The notes beneath the pieces are model-generated. The model saw only the letters and a list, made by a program, of their open reading frames with translations, was not told where the DNA came from and ran no database searches. Position numbers and translations under genes: made by a program. Source: Gemmatimonadota bacterium (lineage in GTDB: Bacteria; Latescibacterota; UBA2968; UBA8231). Taken from it: 5,074 nucleotides of DNA. Shown here one piece after another: positions 1 to 4,346 of this stretch (positions within the stretch are counted from its first letter, which is position 1; each line of letters opens with the position of its first letter). Location of the stretch: positions 5,063-10,136 of the forward strand of contig JAPOZF010000098.1 in NCBI GenBank assembly GCA_026706165.1. The letters run 5' to 3'.

Positions 1-419
1 GCGACGGTGACGACGTTCCCCGACTGCTGCGGGATCATCGCCCGGCGGACCACCTCCCGGGTGGTGAAGAAGACGCCGTTCAGCAGGACGTCGATCTGGC
101 GGCGCCAGTCCTCCTCGGGAAACTCCTCGGACCGGTGGGCGGTGAAGATGCCGGCGCTGTTGACGAGGATGTCGATGCGCCCGTGTTCGTCCAGCACCGC
201 GTCGACCAGGGCGGAGCAGGACTCCGGCCGGCTGACGTCGAGCTGTATCGCCCGGGCGCGGTACCCCTCCCCCCGCAGGCCCGCGGCCGCCTCTTCCCCG
301 CGGTCCGGGACCAACTCGCCGATGACCACCCGCGCCCCCTCGCCGGCCAGGGCGCGGGCGACGCCGAGTCCTATCCCCTGGCCGGCGCCGGTGACGACGG
401 CTGTCTGGTCCTCGAGCAT
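1..419 (-). CDS. Short-chain dehydrogenase/reductase (SDR), N-terminal part, truncated by window edge
   Basis: This is the first 139 codons of a classical SDR, an NAD(P)-dependent cytosolic oxidoreductase. Translation from ATG at 419-417 begins MLEDQTAVVTGAGQGIGLGV. Visible motifs are the cofactor glycine motif TGAGQGIG (residues 10-17), LDV (60-62, adenine-binding Asp), NSAG (87-90, the NNAG position) and Asn114 in LLNGVFF, the Asn of the N-S-Y-K catalytic tetrad. The frame leaves the window at NVVTV, just before the expected catalytic Ser; the Ser and YxxxK lie outside. Glu35 near the end of the second beta strand hints at NAD(H) over NADP(H), a weak inference. The substrate cannot be told. 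The start lies 10 nt after the stop of the DUF5069 gene and has no good Shine-Dalgarno (only GAG 9 nt upstream), so translational coupling is likely. There is no sign of damage in the visible part. Confidence 0.93.
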   Translation of the reverse strand, partial: MLEDQTAVVTGAGQGIGLGVARALAGEGARVVIGELVPDRGEEAAAGLRGEGYRARAIQLDVSRPESCSALVDAVLDEHGRIDILVNSAGIFTAHRSEEFPEEDWRRQIDVLLNGVFFTTREVVRRAMIPQQSGNVVTV

Positions 420-429
420 GACGGGCGGC

Positions 430-708
430 TCAGGGGCCCTTAACGGTCCGGTCCCCGAGGTGTTCCTTCATTCTGGAGATCAGCTCGTCGTCGTCGGCGC
501 TCGCCAGCACCATCTCCGAGAACTCCTCCGACTTCAGCTCCGCTTCCTCCAGGAAGCGCTGGTCGGCCGGTCACGGGAAGATGTAGTCGCCGATGCGCCC
601 GGCCTGCCAGGCGCGCGCCTTGTCCGCAATGCGGGCGAGCCAGGGAATGCCGCCGATCACGAGTCCGCGGGCCCGGGGTTTGAAGTCGAGGTTGTCCGAT
701 TCGCTCAT
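430..708 (-). CDS. DUF5069-family selenoprotein candidate (in-frame UGA read as Sec, 92 aa)
   Basis: Translation starts at ATG 708-706, preceded by AGGAG 8 nt upstream, and begins MSESDNLDFKPRARGLVIGG. Residues 16-45 include W-L-A-R-I-A-D-K-A-R-A, then G-x-I-G-D-Y-I-F-P, which match the DUF5069 pattern (L-P-R-x-x-D-K-x-R-A ... G-E-Y-x-[YF]-P-C-P-x-D-x-R/Q-F-L) as I know it. Codon 46 (573-571) is TGA, exactly where the family has its conserved Cys. The same frame then continues PADQRFLEEAELKSEEFSEM and onward for 46 codons to a TGA stop at 432-430. Of those 46 codons, 42 end in G or C, like the neighbouring genes, so the downstream part still looks translated. A SECIS-like hairpin lies at 558-541. 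The simplest reading is Sec insertion giving a complete protein; without it only a 45-residue stub is made. The family's biochemical function is unknown to me; Sec in place of Cys suggests a redox or nucleophilic role for that residue. The gene sits 57 nt after the kinase-like gene and 10 nt before the SDR. The alternative is a recent Cys-to-stop mutation or a sequencing error. Confidence 0.83.
541..558 (-). promoter_or_regulatory. Bacterial SECIS-like hairpin downstream of the UGA
   Basis: On the coding strand the sequence CGCTTCC-TGGA-GGAAGCG forms a perfect 7-bp stem with a 4-nt loop UGGA. The bottom can extend by CAG (561-559) pairing with CTG (537-535) across a 3-nt bulge. There are 19 nt between the UGA and the loop, and the second loop base is G. 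Bacterial SECIS elements recognised by SelB lie inside the coding region just after the UGA, with the loop roughly 16-37 nt away and a G in its first two positions, and this element fits. The SelB interaction itself is inferred. Confidence 0.75.
571..573 (-). other. Probable selenocysteine codon (in-frame UGA)
   Basis: TGA is codon 46 of the DUF5069 frame. It is flanked by proline codons (F-P-U-P-A-D) and replaces the family's conserved Cys of the C-P motif. TGC or TGT to TGA is a single-base difference, as expected for Cys/Sec exchange. Identity as Sec is inferred from alignment to the remembered family pattern, the intact downstream frame and the hairpin that follows. Confidence 0.8.
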
Positions 709-716
709 GGTTGTTG

Positions 717-721
717 CTCCT
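717..721 (-). promoter_or_regulatory. Shine-Dalgarno of the DUF5069 selenoprotein gene
   Basis: AGGAG lies 8 nt before the ATG at 708-706. It is the strongest ribosome-binding site in this part of the window and fixes the start used for the DUF5069 frame. That shows the short frame is meant to be translated despite its internal TGA. Confidence 0.7.
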
Positions 722-765
722 GAATCAGGGGTCGCGTGGGTGAAACAGGCTGTTAATCCGTGAAT

Positions 766-1818
766 TCACTTGCTTCCGGCATCGACCCGGCCGGGTTCCG
801 AATCCCGCATCCTCACAATCCATTCAGGGGAGAGGAGACGGGCGAACTGCCTCCTCAAGCCCGTGGTCATGGTATCGTCCCCGAGGGGGGCGGCGACCGC
901 GGCGCAGAGCTGGCCCAGCCGCAGGTCCGGCTGCCGCCATGCCTTCAGAAGCGCCCGGTGCGGCTCGGGCCCGGGGCGGTCGAGGGCCCCGCAGAGCCTG
1001 GCCGCGGCGTTCAGGTGGAAGAGGATGTGGTGGCCGTCGAGGGCGAACGCCCTGCGGGCCCGGTCTCCCGGGGCCGCGCGCGCGTACCGGCCGGCCGCGG
1101 TGCGGTCGAGGAGGCCGGCGAAGCCGCCCAGGGCGCCCGCCCCCAAACCGGTGGCGTACTGAACAAGGCGGCGCTCCGGCCAGTCCCAGCCGATCTTGGC
1201 GAACTCGATGAAGCTGACGGAGCCGCTGCCGGGGTCGACGACGACGTTGCGGGCGTTGTAGTCGGTGCTGCCGAGGCTCGGTTCCTCACCGGCGAGCCGG
1301 GAGCAGAGCTCGTCGAGCCGTTCCTCAAGCTCACGGAGAGCACTCCCGGAAGACGCCTGCCCCCAGCGCCCCAGGAGCCCGTGAAGGCCGTTCCGGCCGC
1401 CGGCGCGGGCCTGGTCGAGGGCGGCAGGCAGCCGGTCTCGTGGGGCCGCGGGTGAGACGTGGGGCTCCAGCTCTTGCCGGCATTCGGCGAAGGCCTGCTC
1501 GAGCTGCAGGAATCCGCTGACGAGCCGCTCCCGCAACCGCTGGAGGCGCTCCCGACCCGAGCATCGGACGGCGTCGTCCAGGGTCTCGTCTCCGACGTGC
1601 TCGAAGAAGATGATGCCCGCCGACGGATCGGAGCCGATCACCCTGGGGACCGGGCATTTCCGTTCCCTCAGCAGGTAGAGAACCCGCTGTTCCACGGCGA
1701 GCAGGTCGTCGGCCCGGCCCCGGGTGAGGCCGGCGAAGGGCTGGCGCTTGGCGACGGCGCGGCGGCCGCCGTCGAGGTCGAGCCTCCAGACCCCGGCTGC
1801 CAGTTCGGTCGCGGTCAC
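766..1818 (-). CDS. Aminoglycoside phosphotransferase (APH)/kinase-fold protein with altered catalytic motifs
   Basis: This is a 350-residue protein of the APH/choline-kinase type. The start chosen is GTG at 1818-1816, because it overlaps the lectin stop as GTGA, is preceded by GGGGAAGA, and the protein then begins VTATELAAGVWRLDL. An upstream in-frame ATG at 2304 would run through the lectin gene in another frame and is rejected. Kinase features: Lys24 in RRAVAKRQ (ATP lysine), a likely helix Glu43, a hinge-like region IIFFEHVGDETL (69-80), a catalytic-loop equivalent GSTDYNARNVVVD (183-195) with Asp186 and Asn191, and FIEFAKIGWDW (203-213). Two positions are unusual: the usual His of HxDxxxxN is Ser184, and the metal-binding Asp of the IDFE/DFG-like motif is Glu205. 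It may phosphorylate a small molecule such as a sugar, amino alcohol or lipid precursor, or be a degenerate kinase. I cannot name the substrate; there is no specific reason to call it an antibiotic-resistance enzyme. It sits between the lectin-like gene and the DUF5069 gene. Confidence 0.82.
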   Translation of the reverse strand: MTATELAAGVWRLDLDGGRRAVAKRQPFAGLTRGRADDLLAVEQRVLYLLRERKCPVPRVIGSDPSAGIIFFEHVGDETLDDAVRCSGRERLQRLRERLVSGFLQLEQAFAECRQELEPHVSPAAPRDRLPAALDQARAGGRNGLHGLLGRWGQASSGSALRELEERLDELCSRLAGEEPSLGSTDYNARNVVVDPGSGSVSFIEFAKIGWDWPERRLVQYATGLGAGALGGFAGLLDRTAAGRYARAAPGDRARRAFALDGHHILFHLNAAARLCGALDRPGPEPHRALLKAWRQPDLRLGQLCAAVAAPLGDDTMTTGLRRQFARLLSPEWIVRMRDSEPGRVDAGSK

Positions 1819-2192
1819 TCTTCCCCGAACAGGATGATCTGGGAGGAGAGCTTGCCGGCCTGGTTGTTGTGTTCGGGGTTCTCGTTCATCGCCAGGTGGA
1901 GCAGTCCGTCCCGGTCGCAGAGGAAGTCGTGGCGGCTGCCGACGGCGAAGGGCGGGCCGTCGTCGCCGACGCGGGCGATCAGCATGCCGACGTTGGCCCC
2001 GGGCAGCAGGTACCCCTCCCCGGCCGGGAGGTTGTACACCCCGTCGGCCCCGCACCAAGCGATCTGGTTGCGCATGTCCGGCGACCAGACCTCCTCGGTG
2101 TCGATCACCACCCGCTGTCCCCGCCGCAGGCGGATCAGGGTATCCTGCCATTCGGGGCTGGGGCGGACGGTGCGGATGACGGTCAGTGCCAT
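1815..2192 (-). CDS. LecA (PA-I galactophilic lectin)-like domain protein
   Basis: This is a 125-residue single-domain protein starting MALTVIRTVRPSPEWQDTLI. The start at 2192 is supported by AGGA 6 nt upstream (AGGAAGG at 2202-2196); further in-frame upstream sequence to 2405 is low-complexity and looks non-coding. The C-terminal half resembles the Pseudomonas PA-IL/LecA fold: GMLIARVGDDGPPFAVGS (69-86) parallels the LecA strand G-A-L-V-M-K-I-G, and LAMNENPEHNNQAGKL (100-115) parallels the LecA calcium/galactose loop Y-N-D ... N-N-S-G, with Glu104, Asn109 and Asn110 in ligand-like positions. The loop is about two residues shorter than in LecA. The likely role is calcium-dependent carbohydrate binding or a related beta-sandwich role. 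There is no signal peptide, so it is cytoplasmic or exported by another route, as LecA is. Its stop overlaps the kinase-like start. The assignment rests on motif memory, not a search; sugar specificity is unknown. Confidence 0.68.
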   Translation of the reverse strand: MALTVIRTVRPSPEWQDTLIRLRRGQRVVIDTEEVWSPDMRNQIAWCGADGVYNLPAGEGYLLPGANVGMLIARVGDDGPPFAVGSRHDFLCDRDGLLHLAMNENPEHNNQAGKLSSQIILFGEE

Positions 2193-2241
2193 GGTCCTTC
2201 CTGCGGGGTTCGGGGGCCGCCTGCGGGGGCGGTGTGCGGAA

Positions 2242-2256
2242 CGGCGATTTTCGCCG
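2242..2256. repeat. Small perfect inverted repeat in the lectin-gene leader
   Basis: CGGCGA-TTT-TCGCCG is a perfect 6-bp inverted repeat with a 3-nt loop, about 50 bp upstream of the lectin start. There is no T-run after it on either strand, so it is not a typical terminator. It could be an RNA hairpin in the 5' leader or a binding site; short GC-rich palindromes also arise by chance at this composition. Confidence 0.35.
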
Positions 2257-2273
2257 GTGTCTGGCGCAGACCC

Positions 2274-2303
2274 AAGATAGGCCGGGACCGCCGGAAGCGT
2301 CCA
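2274..2303 (-). promoter_or_regulatory. Weak sigma70-like promoter candidate for the lectin-led unit
   Basis: TGGACG (2303-2298) and TATCTT (2279-2274) are separated by 18 nt, each matching four of six consensus bases. Position, about 80 bp upstream of the lectin start and after the vapC-like gene, makes it a reasonable start for the four-gene unit. The match is weak and other placements are possible. Confidence 0.25.
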
Positions 2304-2440
2304 TTGCCCCCCTGCGCCTCCAGGGCCGTCGCCCTCCACTCCTGCCTGGTTGTCCGGCCTCGTCCTGGTCCCTTCCCGATTGCTCAGTACAGCCTCGCCA
2401 TCCACAGACCCCGGGGGAACCCGGTACTGGCGCGGAGAGA

Positions 2441-2872
2441 TCAGTGCCGGATCAGGGCCAGGGCCTGAAGGCCGCCGGGAACTCGTGAGGGATCGATGTG
2501 GGAATCCAGAGTGGCGAAACGGCCGCCGCGATGTACGGCGAGGGCCAGCAGGTAGGCGTCGGTCAGCTGCTTCGAGGTGATGCCCTGAAGTGACGGCAGC
2601 GTGCGACTGTCGGCCACGGAGATGCTGTCCTCCCAGAACAGGTGCCCCGGTACGGAACGCAGGCGCTGGAGCAGAGGCCGGACCTTTTCAGGCGACCCGG
2701 GCCCTCCCGGGTACCCGGGGTGACCCATGACCCGCAGCAATCCGTTCTCAGTCAGTGGGCAGGTTACCCAGCCTTCAGCCCGGTATGCGCGGAACCACTG
2801 CGCTGCCGGGCGATGGTGGACGTGATCGGCGTCGCAGAGCGCGACGAGGGGATTCACGTCCAGCAGGTTCAC
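2441..2872 (-). CDS. vapC: VapC-type PIN-domain ribonuclease toxin
   Basis: This is a 143-residue PIN-domain protein, near the usual VapC length. It starts with GTG at 2872-2870 (NLLDVNPLVALCDADHVHH after the initiator) and overlaps the antitoxin stop as GTGA. The four acidic metal-binding residues of PIN nucleases can be placed: Asp5 in LLDVN, Glu42 in PLTENGLLR, Asp105 in QLTDAYLLALA and Asp123 in FATLDSHID. The family cleaves RNA (tRNAs or rRNA in studied members) using Mg2+, and is held inactive by its cognate antitoxin. The insert around residues 50-60 is rich in Gly and Pro (HPGYPGGPGSP), as in a PIN subgroup I know from other VapC-like proteins. All catalytic residues are present, so it should be active. 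The RNA target is unknown. Confidence 0.9.
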   Translation of the reverse strand: MNLLDVNPLVALCDADHVHHRPAAQWFRAYRAEGWVTCPLTENGLLRVMGHPGYPGGPGSPEKVRPLLQRLRSVPGHLFWEDSISVADSRTLPSLQGITSKQLTDAYLLALAVHRGGRFATLDSHIDPSRVPGGLQALALIRH

Positions 2873-3108
2873 CCGGTCTCCTCATCCAGAAGCCTCCCGA
2901 CGATTTCCGCGGTAACGCGGGCACCCCGGGAAGGAAGGTGGGGCAAACCGTCATCGTCCACCTCGAAGAGAACCGGCGTTGAAGCGCCGTGGTGAACCTC
3001 TCGTTCGAGAGCGTGGGTGATTATGGCCTTCAGAGTGGTGCCGCGGCGGGCTGCCATGGCCTTCGCCGCACGCAGGAGGGCATCGGGAAGCTCGATGGTC
3101 GTCTTCAT
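2869..3108 (-). CDS. vapB: VapB-type ribbon-helix-helix antitoxin
   Basis: This is a 79-residue antitoxin starting MKTTIELPDALLRAAKAMAA. Residues 1-40 have the ribbon-helix-helix DNA-binding pattern: beta strand KTTIELPD, helix LLRAAKAMAARRG, then TTLKAIITHALEREV. The acidic/hydrophobic C-terminal half (about 45-79, ending IVGRLLDEETG) is the expected toxin-wrapping segment. It overlaps the toxin by four bases (GTGA), typical of co-translated toxin-antitoxin pairs. RHH antitoxins usually repress their own promoter, and direct repeats lie in the adjacent upstream region. ATG at 3108-3106 is the only good start for the RHH fold; it lacks a Shine-Dalgarno. Confidence 0.9.
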   Translation of the reverse strand: MKTTIELPDALLRAAKAMAARRGTTLKAIITHALEREVHHGASTPVLFEVDDDGLPHLPSRGARVTAEIVGRLLDEETG

Positions 3109-3134
3109 ATGGGTGATGATATGGTTTTATGGGT
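3109..3134. promoter_or_regulatory. Candidate VapB operator: ATGG(G/T)T direct repeats
   Basis: On the plus strand ATGGGT (3109-3114), ATGGTT (3121-3126) and ATGGGT (3129-3134) recur across the promoter core. Short repeated half-sites over the -10 region are what an autorepressing RHH antitoxin would bind. The role is inferred from position only. Confidence 0.3.
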
Positions 3135-3143
3135 CAAGGTCAA
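3116..3143 (-). promoter_or_regulatory. Sigma70-like promoter of vapBC, possibly leaderless
   Basis: TTGACC (3143-3138, 5/6) and TATCAT (3121-3116, 5/6) are separated by 16 nt. Only 7 nt separate the -10 box from the antitoxin ATG, so transcription would begin at or next to the start codon, which agrees with the absence of a Shine-Dalgarno. This AT-richer patch stands out in GC-rich DNA. Confidence 0.6.
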
Positions 3144-3236
3144 TGGCAAGTTTCGGAGTCGGTTCCAGGCATCGCAGGAGGGTCTCGCCGGATCAACCGG
3201 AGGTTCGGCCGTCCTGGAATTGATGCGATTCGGACT

Positions 3237-3251
3237 GGCGCAGGCAGCGCC
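3237..3251. repeat. Short inverted repeat after the hydroxylase gene
   Basis: GGCGC-AGGCA-GCGCC is a 5-bp perfect stem about 20 nt beyond the hydroxylase stop. It might help end or protect the upstream transcript, but it lacks a U-run, so it is not a convincing intrinsic terminator. Confidence 0.25.
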
Positions 3252-3269
3252 CCCGGAACTGCGAAGCTG

Positions 3270-4304
3270 TCAGTCGGAGTCCGTGACGACGTTGTGCCTG
3301 GCCCGGCGCTTCTCCCGCATCGCCGCGTGGGCATCGGGGGAGCCGTCGTGGCTGGTGCCGAACCAGTGGTCGAACGGGAAGTCGGGCTCGCCGTAGTTGC
3401 ACTCGAAGTAGCGGTGGTGGAGCTGGTGGAAGTAGGAGCCTGCGGCGACCCCGGCGTCCCCCTTCAGCAGCAGCTTCTCGAAGCCGACGTGGCCCTGGGC
3501 CGGTGTGAAGGCGGCGTGCTGCCCGTTGAGCACCATGTGTATGGGGTGGGACGGCACGACCCAGTGAACGAGCATGCAGCTGAAGTAGAGGACGTGCTCG
3601 AGCGGGTGCATTGCCAGCCCGGACCAGGGGCCGACGTTGATGTTCCTGTGGTGGAGGTAGTGGCCCGCCCTGTAGAGCGGCGGCCAGTGCAGGAGGCGGT
3701 GGACCCAGTAGAAGTGGAAGAGGCGCCAGAGCTGGATGCCGCAGAGCCAGGCGGCGAAGTACAGCGGCTGCTGCCGCGGGTCGACGTAGGGCAGCATGCC
3801 GTTGGCGTAAGCCCAGGTCATCAGCACCTCGTACGCGGTCCAGACCGTGCAGCCGCTGGCGCAGCTCCAGAAGATGTTGTCGCGGAGCTGGCTCCCCCCG
3901 AGGAACTTGCGCTTTCCCGTCGCCATCCAGTCCGAGGTGTACTTGTAGCGGAGGCCCTGGGACTTCCGGGTCCACAGCGGCAGGTGCCAGGCGCTGACGA
4001 CGACGATCAGCATCAGCTGGTTGCGCGCGAACATCTCGAGGATCCAGTCGGCCCGGAACTCGACGCAGCGGGAAAGGGCCGGCTGGAAGTGGAGCCAGGT
4101 AAGGGCGGCGATCCCCATGTAGAGGAGGTTCCAGGGGTACAGGTACCCCGGGAAGCCGAACAGCCACTTGAGCGCCGGGCCCGGTTTCAGCGGCCAGGAG
4201 AACCAGGGATTGGCCGGCGCCGTGCCCCGCTTCGGCTGCCAGAACCCGCGGGCGTCGCGGGGCATGCCGTCGATCGGTTGCCGTTGCCTCGGGGTATCCG
4301 TCAT
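3270..4304 (-). CDS. Fatty acid hydroxylase / sterol desaturase-family membrane di-iron protein
   Basis: This 344-residue integral membrane protein starts MTDTPRQRQPIDGMPRDARG. It carries the histidine clusters of the fatty acid hydroxylase superfamily: HRLLH (202-206, HX3H), HYLHH (215-219, HX2HH) and HQLHH (293-297, HX2HH), plus HPLEH (233-237). These bind the two irons that activate O2 for C-H hydroxylation or desaturation of lipids, sterols or carotenoids. Hydrophobic stretches that could span the membrane lie near 52-72, 93-110, 150-168, 181-200 and 238-256. The N-terminal 40 residues are polar and Pro-rich. The start lies 42 nt after the stop of the dioxygenase-like gene, so both are probably cotranscribed; the Shine-Dalgarno is weak. 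The substrate cannot be read from sequence. All metal ligands are present, so it should be functional. Confidence 0.9.
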   Translation of the reverse strand: MTDTPRQRQPIDGMPRDARGFWQPKRGTAPANPWFSWPLKPGPALKWLFGFPGYLYPWNLLYMGIAALTWLHFQPALSRCVEFRADWILEMFARNQLMLIVVVSAWHLPLWTRKSQGLRYKYTSDWMATGKRKFLGGSQLRDNIFWSCASGCTVWTAYEVLMTWAYANGMLPYVDPRQQPLYFAAWLCGIQLWRLFHFYWVHRLLHWPPLYRAGHYLHHRNINVGPWSGLAMHPLEHVLYFSCMLVHWVVPSHPIHMVLNGQHAAFTPAQGHVGFEKLLLKGDAGVAAGSYFHQLHHRYFECNYGEPDFPFDHWFGTSHDGSPDAHAAMREKRRARHNVVTDSD

Positions 4305-4346
4305 GGTCGCTGCCTGTGCCTTTGCGGACGCGGGGAAGGGGCGGGG

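Larger units (their letters stand above)
2193..2440. other. Intergenic region upstream of the lectin/kinase/DUF5069/SDR unit
   Basis: This 248-bp stretch between the vapC-like stop and the lectin start has no convincing gene. The lectin frame stays open upstream to 2405, but the translated stretch is Pro/Arg/Gly-rich with no recognisable motif. It holds a weak promoter candidate, a small leader hairpin (2242-2256) and a C/G-rich hairpin (2411-2424, CCGGG/CCCGG) flanked by CAGTAC (2385-2390) and GTACTG (2424-2429) arms. There is no U-run, so an intrinsic terminator for the toxin-antitoxin unit is not supported. Confidence 0.5.

Noticed and set aside
430..708. DUF5069 gene as a plain pseudogene with a premature stop
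   Set aside because: A single TGA exactly at the conserved Cys, intact coding character after it, a strong Shine-Dalgarno and a correctly spaced SECIS-like hairpin together fit selenocysteine better. It remains the main alternative until sel genes are checked.
7..723. Long plus-strand open frame (238 codons) across the left end
   Set aside because: It lies antisense to the SDR and the DUF5069 gene, whose minus-strand translations carry clear family motifs; its own translation is Ser/Arg/Pro-rich with no recognisable domain.
709..765. Second Sec candidate: TGA at the end of the kinase-like gene, since the frame stays open to the DUF5069 ATG
   Set aside because: The kinase-like protein already has a full-length C-terminus, the 19 codons beyond it match nothing, and they include the Shine-Dalgarno of the next gene; an open stretch this short is expected by chance.
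1459..2280. 273-codon plus-strand frame
   Set aside because: It is antisense to the lectin and kinase-like genes and has no domain signature.
766..2304. Kinase-like frame extended to the upstream ATG (512 residues)
   Set aside because: The extra N-terminal 162 residues are Arg/Pro-rich and overlap the lectin gene in another frame; the GTG at 1818, overlapping the lectin stop, gives a normal kinase-fold N-terminus.
2193..2405. N-terminal extension of the lectin-like protein to 2405
   Set aside because: The extension has no recognisable motif, and AGGA sits 6 nt before the internal ATG at 2192.
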